From Synechococcus sp. RCC307 (lineage in GTDB: Bacteria > Cyanobacteriota > Cyanobacteriia > PCC-6307 > Cyanobiaceae): 64,000 nt of DNA. This document shows, in pieces, positions 1 through 10,169 of the stretch. The notes under the pieces were generated by a model, which worked only from the letters and a program-made list of their open reading frames with translations, was not told the origin of the DNA and did not search any database. The stretch covers positions 181,105-245,104 of the forward strand of contig CT978603.1 of NCBI GenBank assembly GCA_000063525.1, given 5' to 3'. A program made the position numbers and the translations under genes. Each line of letters starts with the position of its first letter. The first letter of the stretch is position 1.

Positions 1-348
1 CCAGCACACGGCGGCCGTACTCGTTACGTCATATAGGGGGGGTTTTAGATCATCATTTGCAATTAAGATAGCTTGAGAATTAGCTGTCGAATGCTCGATA
101 ACATTCTGGCAGTAATCAATGATGTAATTCAAGGCGCCTCCCCAAAAGTGATATCCTGAAAGCCTATGAACCCTGCAATTTTTGATTTTTTGTTGCGCTG
201 CCTTTGCTGTGCCATCGTTGCTTCCGTCGTCAAGTAGATGAATTTGAAGTTGATGATTAGAGCTTAACTGCATCTCAATTGACTTAAGTGTGCGGAGAGT
301 AACTTCTCTCCTGTTGTGACATGGAATAAAAGCATCAATAATACTCAT
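1..348 (-). CDS. Glycosyltransferase family 2, N-terminal part (runs off the window start)
   Basis: Only the first 116 codons are present; the gene continues past base 1. It starts at ATG 348-346 and reads into a GT2 Rossmann core: MSIIDAFIPCHNR, then LLDDGSNDGT (residues 38-47), then FWGGALNY (residues 68-75) and LIANDD. The nucleotide-sugar pocket and a DD metal-binding pair are therefore visible. The FWGGALNY plus NDD arrangement is typical of rhamnosyl-type GT2 enzymes, but the sugar specificity is a guess. It lies 4 bp downstream of the ABC flippase gene on the same strand and probably belongs to the same operon. It should act at the cytoplasmic face of the membrane on a lipid-linked glycan. 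Confidence 0.85.
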   Translation of the reverse strand, partial: MSIIDAFIPCHNRREVTLRTLKSIEMQLSSNHQLQIHLLDDGSNDGTAKAAQQKIKNCRVHRLSGYHFWGGALNYIIDYCQNVIEHSTANSQAILIANDDLKPPLYDVTSTAAVCW

Positions 349-352
349 GCCG

Positions 353-2197
353 TCAGAGCCCCTTTCTCTCATATTTTTCCTGAGCTGAAATCATTGCTTG
401 AATTTCTGTTGCTCGGCCCTGCTGAATTATAAATCCATCTTTGAGTAAGATAACACGCCTGCAGTGGTCGAGTGTTGACATTTTGTGGGCAACCATGATT
501 ATTGTGGGCTTGTTTTTAAGATTCAAGATTGCCTCAATCACTTTTGCCTCAGTTAGTTGATCAAGAGCGCTGGTTGCCTCATCAAGAACCAATAGAGATC
601 TTTGACGATAGAGAGCCTTTGCAATTCCTAATCGTTGTCGTTGTCCCCCTGATAGACGCGACCCCCTTTCGCCAACGAGACTATTCCAACGATCCGGCAA
701 TGACATGATGAATTCACTTGCCTGTGCTTTCTCGCAGGCCCATTCAAGTTTGTCTTGGTCTATTTTGTCTTCATCGTTTTGATCAGTTATATTTTTAGCT
801 ATTGAGGCGTCTGAGAGAAATATTTGTTGCGGTACATGGCTAATCTGAGAGATCCACCATTGCCTAAATTGCTTACTTGTGTACAGACTTTCTTCGTTGA
901 CAAATAGTTTTCCACTATCTAAGGGAAGAAGACCCATGATTACATCTAATAGTGTGCTTTTACCGCTTCCAGTCTTACCTGCAATTCCAATCACATCTTG
1001 TGTGTGTATTTCTAAGTTGACGTTGTAAATTCCTTTCGATGACAGCTCTATAATGTTTTTGCTGACAAGTTTATGGTTGAAGCAAGCATTTTCTAGTTTA
1101 ATATTTCCAGCGAATATTTGTCTTTTGTTGGTGCTGCTGCTATTTGCTTCGTATTTATGATTGCCAGGCCAGGTTATATCTACATCATCAATGGTCCCGG
1201 TAGAGTGCAAAAGTTTGAGTGCTACATCTAAAGTAGGTTGGCTGCTTGTAAAGGTGGACCAGCATGAAAATGCCTGCTGCATGCTGGGAAGAAGGTTTTG
1301 TATGGCCAGGGCTAATGTCCCAATAGTTGCTATATTGAGTTCTGTATTTTGTCCGGATATTACAACTATAAACCCAAATCCTGCCAACAGTAGATAGCCA
1401 CTGGTTTCAAGTAAATACCGGGGTGTCGCCTGAATCAAGCCTGCTCGCACTGATGTTTGTAGAATTTGTGCAGATATTCTTTCTTGGATAGCCAATATTT
1501 CCTTCTGTTTATTGTCAAGCAAGAGATCACGAATGCCACTAAACGCTTCTCTTAATGTAGTCGCAAGTATCCTTCCGTTTTCAACAAGAATAATTCCATC
1601 ACGATTCAATATTTTCTTAGTCCTAGCCACTGCTAGCAAATAAATGCCTCCCCCAAGGAGGATTGACACTAATGTTGCCCTCCAATTCACCAGACAGGCC
1701 ACAGTTATTGTGCTTAAGATTGTTAATGATGCCCCAATAAGCTGAATGACTGGAGCAAAAACAAGTGTGCTCAATGACTGAATTCGATTTACGTCATTGA
1801 TTGTGTGATTCCTGTTTTTGCTGGAGTGAATCACGAATGGCTCGTTGAGCGCCGACTCAAGGCAGTACCTCATCAAATCAAGCGATAGGCAGTTGGTATA
1901 GCGTCCAATTGCCCAGCTTGTAAACAATCCTGCTAGTCCTGCTGAAATAGCTGTAGCTGCAAATAGTAAGCAAGCAAGAATTGGATGATTTGTTAAAGGT
2001 TCGAGAACCTGCTGAAGCTTATCCGTATTATCTCCCGTTTCTACTCTGCTACCAGTAAGTACAAGTAAGAATGGGCCTACACCTAAAACCAATAGTGCCT
2101 TATTGGCTGATGAGATGATTAATCCTAAAGACACCAGCACCATTTGCGCTCGGCGTTTTGAGGGCAAATACGTTAGTAGGGTAAATAGTTTTCCCAC
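353..2197 (-). CDS. ABC transporter with fused permease and ATPase, PglK/MsbA-like glycan flippase
   Basis: This 614-residue half-transporter has an N-terminal six-helix membrane domain (about residues 1-340) and a C-terminal ATPase. Walker A reads GKTGSGKST (near residue 412), the signature is LSGGQRQRLG (near 517), Walker B is LLVLDEATSALD, and the switch histidine lies in VAHKMST. Length and architecture match exporters such as PglK, which flip lipid-linked oligosaccharides across the inner membrane. Its neighbours are glycosyltransferases and a methyltransferase, which supports a glycan substrate. A second protein of the same type lies at 11334-13121 and the two share N-terminal features, so they are paralogs. 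No Wzx-type flippase is seen in the window, so these may fill that role. Confidence 0.85.
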   Translation of the reverse strand: MGKLFTLLTYLPSKRRAQMVLVSLGLIISSANKALLVLGVGPFLLVLTGSRVETGDNTDKLQQVLEPLTNHPILACLLFAATAISAGLAGLFTSWAIGRYTNCLSLDLMRYCLESALNEPFVIHSSKNRNHTINDVNRIQSLSTLVFAPVIQLIGASLTILSTITVACLVNWRATLVSILLGGGIYLLAVARTKKILNRDGIILVENGRILATTLREAFSGIRDLLLDNKQKEILAIQERISAQILQTSVRAGLIQATPRYLLETSGYLLLAGFGFIVVISGQNTELNIATIGTLALAIQNLLPSMQQAFSCWSTFTSSQPTLDVALKLLHSTGTIDDVDITWPGNHKYEANSSSTNKRQIFAGNIKLENACFNHKLVSKNIIELSSKGIYNVNLEIHTQDVIGIAGKTGSGKSTLLDVIMGLLPLDSGKLFVNEESLYTSKQFRQWWISQISHVPQQIFLSDASIAKNITDQNDEDKIDQDKLEWACEKAQASEFIMSLPDRWNSLVGERGSRLSGGQRQRLGIAKALYRQRSLLVLDEATSALDQLTEAKVIEAILNLKNKPTIIMVAHKMSTLDHCRRVILLKDGFIIQQGRATEIQAMISAQEKYERKGL

Positions 2198-2209
2198 AGA
2201 TCTGCCTGG

Positions 2210-2869
2210 TTAGGTATGATTATGGAAGATAAATATGCTACCTTGGCTCCATACTTGATCTTGCCTCAGCTTTGTTATAATTTGAGCTATTGGCCCCAAT
2301 AGCTGCCTTTTGGGCTTGAGTGGGCGAACCACTTCTTCAATCAGCAGAAAACTATGTTCACGTGCTTTTTTTATTAGCAATGACCGTGCTTTATTAATAT
2401 TGACGATGAATTGGTGCTTAAATCCCTCCGTTAGTCCAACCAGATCTAAACTATGAGCATTCAGCTCCCTGCCTCTTAGCATTCGTAGCCGGTCTAAGAA
2501 AAATAATTCGTTTGGCAAGCTCACAATTACATATTTCTCGGATGAGAGCATTGCTTGCTCAAATAACCCTGTAAAATCTCTAGTATGTTCAAGTACATCA
2601 AGTAACAAAATCATATCCCATGGTCCTTCTTCCTGAGTGATTTTAGCGATTGCCTCTGGTTGCACATAATTTACAATCGGGTTGTCGTGCTCTTGCTCAT
2701 AAATGCAGGCTTCATTGATATCAAGTCCTCGATAATTGGTTTGTCCGGTTAAGTGTTTGCTCACAACTCCATCTCCGCAACCGATATCAAGGATGCTTGT
2801 GACTGGATACCGTGGCAAAACCTCGGTTGCAATCCTCTGAGCTAAGCGCTCATCTGAGCGCATGGGCAT
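2210..2869 (-). CDS. Class I SAM-dependent methyltransferase
   Basis: The protein has methyltransferase motif I, ILDIGCGDG (about residues 26-34), an acidic end of strand 2 at YRGLDIN, and the post-motif MILLLDVLEHTRDF. This places it in the Methyltransf_11/UbiE-like fold. An upstream ATG at 2917 is possible, but the ATG at 2869 overlaps the preceding gene's stop as TGATG, the pattern used elsewhere in this operon, so I prefer it (219 aa). It lies between an ABC flippase and glycosyltransferases and probably methylates a sugar of the exported glycan, but nothing in the sequence fixes the substrate. Confidence 0.75.
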   Translation of the reverse strand: MPMRSDERLAQRIATEVLPRYPVTSILDIGCGDGVVSKHLTGQTNYRGLDINEACIYEQEHDNPIVNYVQPEAIAKITQEEGPWDMILLLDVLEHTRDFTGLFEQAMLSSEKYVIVSLPNELFFLDRLRMLRGRELNAHSLDLVGLTEGFKHQFIVNINKARSLLIKKAREHSFLLIEEVVRPLKPKRQLLGPIAQIITKLRQDQVWSQGSIFIFHNHT

Positions 2870-3831
2870 CACCGTGCGTTTTGGCCTATCCAACGCTTCC
2901 ATCTGGCTGGCATCCATCGCAATAGGGATCTTCCAGTTTGCCTCAGACCTGCGCTGTTGTGGATAGCTTTCAGGCCATCAGATAATTGGCTCCACTCCCC
3001 TTGACTTGATGCCTTGATTAAATTCCAGAGTTGGAATTGCATCACATGTCCAGCCCACCGTTCTCTTTCAGTTGCTCCTTGAAGAAGTGGGTGCCGTTTC
3101 AAGGCCGCGATCACATCAGCGATCTCCTTGCATTCATGCCCGCTCTGACGATTCCGTACAGATAGTTGCCCCCCATGCGTGCGTACTGAGGCGATTGGGT
3201 TTCGGTTCAGCAATACTGCTTTGGTTTCGCTCGCCCTGATTAGCCATTCCCAGTCTGCTGCATGTCGCCAGTCCTCTCTAAATGGGCCTGAATTCTGCCA
3301 GTGTTCTTTGCTGAACGCCATACCGGTGAGATTGCCATTAAGGCTACCTAGGCGAAGCAACCCAGGCACCATCTTTTCTGGTGCTACTAGTCCTGTATTC
3401 ACCCGAAGTTGATCATGGTGTTGACTGCTGTCAGGTTCTCTAGGGCTTCCATTGGCATTAATGGAATCAAAGCTTGACAGGATTAATCCAACTTGTGGCC
3501 AGCTCTGCTGCAGAAGTTCTAAGGATGTGATGGCATTTGGGTGAAGTTTGTCATCACTACACAGTAGAAGAACCCAGTCTGTTATCGACTCCTTGATTGC
3601 CTGATTTAGGTTTCTAAATAAACCAAGATTTTTGGGCCTTAGGATCCATTGAATCCTTGCATCTTGTAATTTATTTAGCTTTGATCGCAGCCATCTTCTG
3701 GTTATTTCGTCGGACCCGTCATCAGCAATTAAAAGCTTCCAGCTATTGCTATTTTGGTTTACTACACTTTCAACTGCCTCTTTTAGCCAGGGTGAGTTGC
3801 CGTAGACTGGCAAAATTATGGTTATATTCAT
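2869..3831 (-). CDS. Glycosyltransferase family 2
   Basis: The 320-residue protein starts with a standard GT-A nucleotide-binding segment (MNITIILPVYGNSPWLKEA). LLIADDGSDE follows near residue 35 and LLCSDDKLHP near residue 90, the latter being the DxD-like metal site. HAADWEWLIRA downstream contains the acidic residue expected for the catalytic base region. The start is close to the upstream GT4 gene's stop (4-bp overlap), so translation is probably coupled. Donor and acceptor cannot be told from sequence. Confidence 0.85.
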   Translation of the reverse strand: MNITIILPVYGNSPWLKEAVESVVNQNSNSWKLLIADDGSDEITRRWLRSKLNKLQDARIQWILRPKNLGLFRNLNQAIKESITDWVLLLCSDDKLHPNAITSLELLQQSWPQVGLILSSFDSINANGSPREPDSSQHHDQLRVNTGLVAPEKMVPGLLRLGSLNGNLTGMAFSKEHWQNSGPFREDWRHAADWEWLIRASETKAVLLNRNPIASVRTHGGQLSVRNRQSGHECKEIADVIAALKRHPLLQGATERERWAGHVMQFQLWNLIKASSQGEWSQLSDGLKAIHNSAGLRQTGRSLLRWMPARWKRWIGQNAR

Positions 3832-5033
3832 TTTCTTGCTTCTATCAGATCTTTGTAGTGCTCAATGGCCCTTTGGCCATAGCTCTCCCAGCTCAGCTGG
3901 TTCGACGCAAGGTTAATGGCTTCATTATGCATTGATATCCACAGAGTTTCTTCATTGGCTATCTTCCTTAAGCAAGAACTGATAGCCGCAGGGCTATGAA
4001 TGGGAACTAAAAAGCCTGCTGGGAACTGCTTGATGCCTAGTTCAAGTGGTTTGCCTTCGCTGCCAGTCATCCTCAACAAGTCTTCTCCGCCTGTATTGGT
4101 TGTGCAAATCAGTGGCAGGCCACATGCTAGTGCCTGCATTTGCACCATGGCCATCCCCTCTTCGACTGAGGCCAGCACAAAGCAATGGCTTTGTTGGTAG
4201 TGACCTACCAAGGCTTCTTGGGGAATGTGACCTAATATTTTCACCTGAGGTGGTTGCTCTCTAAGTAATAGTTTCAGCTCAGGTGTTTCCCCTCCAAGTA
4301 ACTTTAGCGTTGCTTTTGGCAGTGATGCTAATGCAAATGCCTCTAAGAGATCGGCTAAACCTTTGCGTACCGAGAGAGAGCCTGCATAGATAATTCTCAA
4401 TCCATCATCTGATGGTGCTGGCGGTGCTTTGGTGGCAGGTTTAAAGGAGCTGAGATTCACACCCAAGGCATTGCGGAACAGCTTTTCCCTACGAAAGTGC
4501 CGTTTTATGAAACTTCGTTCGACAAATAGACTTGGCACTGCCACTGAATCACATAACTCGTATTCCCTCAGCTCCATCTTCTCAATTTTGGCGTGTGTTT
4601 CAGTCCACTTCAGCCCCAGCCTTTGGTGTTCTTCATGGAGCAAACGGCTTTGCTCAAGGATGTGTGCTGAGGATCGCTCCAGCACTATTGGAATTCCCCT
4701 TGTTTTGGCCCATTGAAAGCTTGGCTCGCTCCATTGCGACCACCCGTGGATGCATTCACTTCCTGATAAGTATTTTGCTGCGCGCTTAGCAAACCATTGG
4801 TGGACTCTCCACTGACAATGCATCATTAAGCTTTCCCCTCCCAGCTTATAAATCGCTTTGACTACCCAAAAAGTCAGGGGAAGACTGACAATTTTTTCGT
4901 GCGGAATTCCCCATTTCTTGACAAACCATGTTGGGTAGTTCGTGATGAGCCTAAAGAGATGACCTTGCTTATTCAATTCATGGGCGAGATCAAATGCGTG
5001 CCAGCGTCCGCCTACAACAATGGTGATTCTCAT
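3828..5033 (-). CDS. Glycosyltransferase family 4 (GT-B fold)
   Basis: This 401-residue protein has the GT-B C-terminal domain: GSLSVRKGLADLLEAF (sugar-nucleotide loop) followed by the glutamate motif EEGMAMVQMQALACGLP. The N-terminal half (MRITIVVGGRWHAFDLAHEL) fits an acceptor-binding domain. The reading frame continues four codons further, to 5045. However, the ATG at 5033 forms an ATGA overlap with the stop of the preceding gene, so I take it as the start. It probably adds one sugar of the repeat unit; specificity is unknown. Confidence 0.85.
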   Translation of the reverse strand: MRITIVVGGRWHAFDLAHELNKQGHLFRLITNYPTWFVKKWGIPHEKIVSLPLTFWVVKAIYKLGGESLMMHCQWRVHQWFAKRAAKYLSGSECIHGWSQWSEPSFQWAKTRGIPIVLERSSAHILEQSRLLHEEHQRLGLKWTETHAKIEKMELREYELCDSVAVPSLFVERSFIKRHFRREKLFRNALGVNLSSFKPATKAPPAPSDDGLRIIYAGSLSVRKGLADLLEAFALASLPKATLKLLGGETPELKLLLREQPPQVKILGHIPQEALVGHYQQSHCFVLASVEEGMAMVQMQALACGLPLICTTNTGGEDLLRMTGSEGKPLELGIKQFPAGFLVPIHSPAAISSCLRKIANEETLWISMHNEAINLASNQLSWESYGQRAIEHYKDLIEARK

Positions 5034-6052
5034 TGTGCCTGCCATCCGAGAATGGTTTGTAAACGTGCGGCGTAAGTGTTTTCTGGTTTTCTGATTGCAC
5101 TAGCGCCCACTCTTCTTAAGCACTGCTGTAGAGCTGGACTGCTGAGTACAGTCTTGACCCTCTGAGCCAGCTCTATTGGATCCTTAAAGAACCCCTCTTC
5201 TGGGTATTCTGGCAGTAGCTTGCGATGCTCGTCTGTGTCCTGATATATACCGCAGCCCCCAATGGCACCGATTTCATAGGAGCGATCGGTAGACTGATCT
5301 CCGTTAGCTGCCCTCAACAGGCCAAGCACCACTTTGGCTCCATTGATGGTTTGGCAGTACTGAACACCAGTTGCAGCTGGTTGTTGTTCCCATCCTGGGG
5401 TGTTTATGCCATGCCAGCTGTTCCCATGGATGCGTCGTTGGATTTCAGGTAGTTCTGCAACTGCTTTCAACCAAGGCAAACGTTCCTGAGCCCCTGTTCC
5501 AATAAAGACAACATCAGGTCCTGCTACTCCAGGTACTGGATGGTGCAATTCTGGATCATAAGCAAACGGCAACCAACTGGTACTTGGTGTTCCAGCTTGT
5601 TTAAGCCGAGCTTGGAGTGCTTGTTTGGTTGAAAATATATGGTTATAGTCTGGAAGATTTTCAAGAAAACTCCGCCGCTGATGAATTGGGTTCCAGGGAT
5701 CATCAGTGAGGTAATTCACTATGCATCCTCCCTGGCTTTTGACTGTTGCAAAGATTTTTTTATCTAATGGCAGCACACCCGTGACGAGCAATAGATCTGG
5801 TTTCAACTCTTCTATTTGTTTGTGCAATAACTTTTGATAACCCCACCACTCCCAGCTGCGCTTGCCCGCTAGTCGATAGAATAATTTTCCGCGTTTTCGA
5901 TTCATGCTTCGCGAGTAGCTGGGTGCCGGGGAGTGGTAGCTCACACTCACTTCCCATTGACTGCGGACATCTAATGTCTTGGCCCCCCGTAGTAATTTGC
6001 TACCCAAAGCCTCCGGTAAGCTTGTATCGCCAATGAGCAGTAGCTTTTTCAC
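5030..6052 (-). CDS. CgeB-like glycosyltransferase
   Basis: A 340-residue protein starting at GTG 6052, which overlaps the preceding stop as GTGA. Features include NYLTDDPWNP near residue 110 and a C-terminal SYEIGAIGGCGIYQDTDEH segment. Both resemble the CgeB/Glyco_trans_1_2 group of GT-B enzymes, in which a conserved E(I/L)xAxG stretch binds the donor sugar. It is embedded in an operon of sugar-nucleotide enzymes and glycosyltransferases. I am fairly sure of the superfamily and not of the reaction. Confidence 0.7.
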   Translation of the reverse strand: MKKLLLIGDTSLPEALGSKLLRGAKTLDVRSQWEVSVSYHSPAPSYSRSMNRKRGKLFYRLAGKRSWEWWGYQKLLHKQIEELKPDLLLVTGVLPLDKKIFATVKSQGGCIVNYLTDDPWNPIHQRRSFLENLPDYNHIFSTKQALQARLKQAGTPSTSWLPFAYDPELHHPVPGVAGPDVVFIGTGAQERLPWLKAVAELPEIQRRIHGNSWHGINTPGWEQQPAATGVQYCQTINGAKVVLGLLRAANGDQSTDRSYEIGAIGGCGIYQDTDEHRKLLPEYPEEGFFKDPIELAQRVKTVLSSPALQQCLRRVGASAIRKPENTYAARLQTILGWQAQ

Positions 6053-7062
6053 GCGAGCTGGTAATAATTGCGGTACCAGCGTGCAAAAGCCTTCACACCT
6101 TCCTCAATCGATGTTGATGGTTTGAATCCCACCCATTCGTGTAATGCTGCTGTATCAGCAGCAGTCGCCTCTACATCTCCTGGTTGTATCGGCTCAAACT
6201 GCTTAATGGCTTCAATGCCTAGCGCATCTTCCATACAGTTGATGAACTCCATTAACGGAATGGGGTTGCTATTGCCGATATTGAACAGACGATGGGGTGC
6301 CCAGCTAGTGGCCGGATCGGGTTTCATTTTGTCAAATTTTGGGTTTGCTGCAGCAGGCTTTCGCAATACCCGCACAATCCCCTCAACGATGTCATCAATA
6401 TAGGTGAAATCACGCTGCATTAGGCCATTGTTAAAGATTCGGATTGGTTGCCCGCTCAAGATTGCCTTCGCAAACAGCATCGGTGCCATATCTGGTCTTC
6501 CCCAAGGCCCATAGACGGTAAAAAAACGAAGCCCAGTAGCTGGTAAACCGTAAAGATGACTGTAGGTATGAGCCATCAGCTCATTGCTTTTTTTTGTAGC
6601 TGCATAGAGGCTTATCGGGTGATTCACAGCCTGCGACTCTTGAAATGGCAAGTTGGTGTTGCCGCCGTAAACTGAACTGCTGGATGCGTAAACAAGATGT
6701 TTGACATCATGATGTCTGCAGCCTTCTAAGATATTTCCAAATCCCACAAGATTGCTCTGAATGTAAGCGCTTGGGTTTTCGATTGAGTAACGCACACCTG
6801 CCTGAGCCGCAAGGTGGATAACTCTGCAAGGCTTGTGTTTTGCAAAGAGTTCTTTCATGGAGGATTGGTTGCTTATGTCTAGCTTCTCGAACTGCCAGTT
6901 CCCATGTTCGATCGTCTTGAGCCTAGAGATTTTCAGTCCGGGATCGTAGTAGTCATTGATGTTGTCGATGCCAATGATTGATTCTCCATCAGCAAGTATT
7001 CGTTTGCAGACAGCGGCGCCAATAAAGCCGGCTGCCCCTGTTACCAAAATTGGATGTTTCAA
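6049..7062 (-). CDS. UDP-glucuronate 4-epimerase (UDP-GalA synthesis)
   Basis: This 337-residue short-chain dehydrogenase/reductase has [10 protein letters not shown] at the N terminus for NAD binding, and the catalytic YAATK (YxxxK) with an upstream SSSVYGG serine. The segment [14 protein letters not shown] near residue 40 is characteristic of bacterial UDP-glucuronate 4-epimerases, which make UDP-galacturonate. The start is TTG at 7062, giving a TTGA overlap with the upstream UDP-xylose synthase gene. With Ugd and UXS upstream it completes a three-enzyme module supplying UDP-GlcA, UDP-Xyl and UDP-GalA. Confidence 0.85.
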   Translation of the reverse strand: MKHPILVTGAAGFIGAAVCKRILADGESIIGIDNINDYYDPGLKISRLKTIEHGNWQFEKLDISNQSSMKELFAKHKPCRVIHLAAQAGVRYSIENPSAYIQSNLVGFGNILEGCRHHDVKHLVYASSSSVYGGNTNLPFQESQAVNHPISLYAATKKSNELMAHTYSHLYGLPATGLRFFTVYGPWGRPDMAPMLFAKAILSGQPIRIFNNGLMQRDFTYIDDIVEGIVRVLRKPAAANPKFDKMKPDPATSWAPHRLFNIGNSNPIPLMEFINCMEDALGIEAIKQFEPIQPGDVEATAADTAALHEWVGFKPSTSIEEGVKAFARWYRNYYQLA

Positions 7063-8000
7063 ATTTTATCCTCCACCCGACGTCGGAAGTCGGCGATTGT
7101 TTTTTTCAGTCCTTCATCTAATTCAATGGATGGCTGCCACCTCAGTTCTTCTTGAGCCAGGCTGATTACCGGCTGGCGTTGCAAAGGATCATCCTGCGGC
7201 AGTGGTTCACCAACAAAGGCAAGCGATGGATTAATTTGATCTCTTACTTTCTCAGCTAGCTGACGAATCGTGAATTCGTTGGGATTTCCCAAGTTAATTG
7301 GACCCGTGTGATCACCTTCCATCAATCGCAGTAGTCCTTCAACTAAATCATCCACGTAACAGAAGGAGCGGGTCTGTTGACCACCCCCATAGAGGGTTAA
7401 TGGGATGCCCTGAAGTGCCTGAACAATGAAGTTGCTCACAACACGTCCATCATTTTCCAGCATCCTTGGACCATAGGTGTTGAAAATTCGGGCAATCCGG
7501 ATTTCTGTGCCGTGCATGCGTTTGTAGTCAAAGCAGAGCGTCTCAGCAATCCGTTTGCCTTCGTCGTAACAGCTGCGGATCCCGATGGTGTTCACACAAC
7601 CCCGGTACCCCTCTGGCTGTGGGTGCACTTCAGGGTCTCCATAGACCTCACTGGTGCTAGCGAGCAGCAGTCGCGCACCTACACGCCTAGCTAAGCCCAG
7701 CATGTTGTAAGTACCTAAGAAGCTCGTTTTGGCTGTTTTGATCGGATTGAACTGGTAGTGCACTGGCGAGGCTGGGCATGCCAAGTGCCAAATTCGATCG
7801 ACTTCCAGCTTGATCGGCTCAGTCACGTCATGGCGAATCAGCTCAAAGCTCGGATGGCCGATCCATTGACGAATGTTCTCTTTGCGGCCCGTGAAGTAGT
7901 TGTCGAGGCAGAGGACCTCCTCTCCTGCTTCCATCAACCTGTCGACCAAGTGAGAACCGACAAAGCCAGCCCCGCCTGTGACCAAGTGCCTCCGTGTCAT
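7059..8000 (-). CDS. UDP-glucuronate decarboxylase (UDP-xylose synthase)
   Basis: A 313-residue extended [16 protein letters not shown] for NAD binding, [16 protein letters not shown] with the catalytic serine region, and RSCYDEGKR carrying the YxxxK pair. The [11 protein letters not shown] stretch is a hallmark of UXS enzymes, which oxidise and decarboxylate UDP-glucuronate to UDP-xylose. ATG 8000 overlaps the ugd stop as TGATG. Being directly downstream of ugd, its substrate is supplied by the preceding gene product. It should act in the cytosol. Confidence 0.92.
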   Translation of the reverse strand: MTRRHLVTGGAGFVGSHLVDRLMEAGEEVLCLDNYFTGRKENIRQWIGHPSFELIRHDVTEPIKLEVDRIWHLACPASPVHYQFNPIKTAKTSFLGTYNMLGLARRVGARLLLASTSEVYGDPEVHPQPEGYRGCVNTIGIRSCYDEGKRIAETLCFDYKRMHGTEIRIARIFNTYGPRMLENDGRVVSNFIVQALQGIPLTLYGGGQQTRSFCYVDDLVEGLLRLMEGDHTGPINLGNPNEFTIRQLAEKVRDQINPSLAFVGEPLPQDDPLQRQPVISLAQEELRWQPSIELDEGLKKTIADFRRRVEDKI

Positions 8001-9373
8001 CAGCCTTCACCCACGCGCCACACCTGCAGGCCCGCAGTGCGTGCTGCATCGGCATCAGCAATGGCTCGTGCATCGAATAGCCAGGCTGGTCGACGCATCC
8101 CAGATGCGATGGCTTGCCAGTCCAATTGCTTGTATTGCCCCCACTCCGTCAGGATCAAACAGGCATCCGCGCCTCCGCAAGCTGATTGTGGATCGCTGGC
8201 TATGTGCCAACTGCCTTCTCCCACTCCTGCTTCTCGTCCCAGGTCTAGGCTGATCTGCTCCAGGCTCACTTTGGGGTCATGAATGGCCAGCTGAGCGCCT
8301 TCTTCCAGTAGCTCTTGGGCTATTCGAATCGCTGGCGACTCGCGTGTGTCGTTCGTATCCGCTTTAAAGGCAAAACCAAGAATTGCGATCGACTTGCCGG
8401 CCACGGTGTTGAAGAGCCTTTGCACCACAAGGCGAGCGATGCGTTGCTGCTGCCAGGTGTTGAGTTCAACCACCTGCTCCCAGTAGTCAGCCACCTCCGC
8501 TAGTCCGTAATGGCGGCATAGGTAGACCAAGTTGAGGATGTCTTTCTGGAAACAGCTGCCTCCAAAGCCAGGACCGCTTTGCAAGAACCGTGGACCAATG
8601 CGGGAATCAGTGCCAATCGCTTTGGCCACCTCGCGGACATCAGCTCCTGTGCTCTCACAAAGCGCTGCAATGGAGTTAATTGATGAGACCCGCTGGGCCA
8701 AAAAGGCATTCGCAGTGAGCTTGCTGAGCTCACTGCTCCAAAGATTTGTTCGCAAGATTTTCTCTTCTGGCACCCAGTGCGCGTAGACCCAAGCCAGTGC
8801 GTCAAGGGCCTCAGCGTTATTTCCCCCGATGAGTACACGGTCCGGGGCTTCTAAATCGCTGATGGCCGTGCCTTCGGCGAGGAACTCGGGGTTGGACAGC
8901 ACCGAAAAACTTTTCCCTTCTCCCTGGGCAGCGCTGAGGATGGTTTGGATTGCCTCTGCTGTTCGTACTGGCAGCGTGCTCTTCTCAACAACAATCGTGT
9001 GGCCTTGCGCTGCAGCGGCTACTTGACGCGTGCAAGCTTCAATCCAGCGCAGATCGGAGGCCTGACCGGCTCCAATTCCCCGAGTTTTGGTGGGAGTGTT
9101 GACAGATAGGAACACCATGTCAGCACTGGCGATGGCTTCATTAACTTTTGTGCTGAAGAAAAGGTTGCGGCCTCGCGCTCTAGCCACAACGGCATCGAGT
9201 CCGGGCTCATAGACGGGAAGTCTGCTTAAGTCGGGGTCATTCCAAGCGGCCACCCGCTGGCTGTTGAGATCGACGACGTGGACTTGTATCCCGGGGCAAC
9301 GGTCAGCAACAACGGCCATTGTTGGCCCGCCTACGTATCCAGCGCCGATGCAGCAAATGCTTTTGATAGGCAT
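8000..9373 (-). CDS. ugd: UDP-glucose 6-dehydrogenase
   Basis: The 457-residue protein oxidises UDP-glucose to UDP-glucuronate. It begins with a dinucleotide fold ([15 protein letters not shown]), contains [11 protein letters not shown], and has the catalytic cysteine in [13 protein letters not shown]. The length and this active-site sequence match the larger, eukaryote-like class of UGDHs found in cyanobacteria. It is the first gene of the minus-strand glycan operon, transcribed away from the decayed zone at 9.4-11.3 kb, so the operon promoter should lie just above 9373. Base composition is closer to the backbone than that of the downstream glycosyltransferases. Confidence 0.93.
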   Translation of the reverse strand: MPIKSICCIGAGYVGGPTMAVVADRCPGIQVHVVDLNSQRVAAWNDPDLSRLPVYEPGLDAVVARARGRNLFFSTKVNEAIASADMVFLSVNTPTKTRGIGAGQASDLRWIEACTRQVAAAAQGHTIVVEKSTLPVRTAEAIQTILSAAQGEGKSFSVLSNPEFLAEGTAISDLEAPDRVLIGGNNAEALDALAWVYAHWVPEEKILRTNLWSSELSKLTANAFLAQRVSSINSIAALCESTGADVREVAKAIGTDSRIGPRFLQSGPGFGGSCFQKDILNLVYLCRHYGLAEVADYWEQVVELNTWQQQRIARLVVQRLFNTVAGKSIAILGFAFKADTNDTRESPAIRIAQELLEEGAQLAIHDPKVSLEQISLDLGREAGVGEGSWHIASDPQSACGGADACLILTEWGQYKQLDWQAIASGMRRPAWLFDARAIADADAARTAGLQVWRVGEG

Positions 9374-10169
9374 CGGTTTTCAATCCATTCAAAGATTATC
9401 CGCCATAAAATTGCCCATTTTCATCAGCCCATGACGGCCCTCATTCTGGTGGCGACCGCTGGTGCCCCCAGGAGAGGGCTTGACGCATGGGATGTGGTGG
9501 AAGTGGCCAGGATCCTGGGACTCAAAGCCAATGCTTGGATCTACTCACATTGTCTGTATCCGTTTGTCCGCTCACACCTGTAAGTGACCCGAAGCTCTTC
9601 GTTCGCCTTAAGCGGTTGTCGTAGCCATTAGAGACTTTTCAGGAGGTTGCTGGTGCAAATCATGGCCCGCCTCCCGATGCACTGGGTGCTGCGCTTTATG
9701 CGGCGGCTCAGCAGCTCAACCGCTGCCGCCCCGATTTGATTCGTCACGCGATCGAGTACTTCTCAGGCGATATTGAGGATCTGCATTGCGGAATTGCCGC
9801 TTTGAAGGATTCAGCAGATCCGATTTTGGTCTTATTTTATGTGGGGGCTTTGCAGCTCGCTGCGGATTAAGCTTTCGGCACCCAAATCGCTCACAGCCAT
9901 TCCCAATGTCGACCGGCAACGTATCGCTGCTGCGAATGATCTCTAGTGCGATTCACCTGTTGCCGGTTCCGTCAAACACGCTGAGCCACTCAACGGCAAA
10001 CGGCAAGCCTGAGGAAGGCAAACCGCATTTGCACTTCCGTGGCCCCTGTCGAGTCTCGTTGCTGCTGTGCTTGGTGGGTTTGTAAGGCTGCATTCAATGC
10101 GCTGCGGGCTCCTGGGTGGGGCGATTACATGCTTGTTTGCTGGTATTCCTTGGCTAAGCAGACCAAAAG
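9374..10169. other. Intergenic stretch with no supportable gene
   Basis: This stretch of almost 800 bp separates the divergent glycan operons. Short open frames exist, but none has recognisable motifs. One stop-free plus-strand frame runs from about 9632 to 9870 (starting ETFQEVAGANHG, ending at TAA) and has no plausible start, so it may be the remnant of a lost gene. Since it adjoins the broken gmd and fcl copies, the most likely reading is decaying sequence plus the promoter region of ugd. Confidence 0.5.

Noticed and set aside
9430-9583. Short plus-strand frame starting MTALILVATAGAPRRG
   Set aside because: 50 codons, no known motif, in a decayed region; not enough to call a gene.
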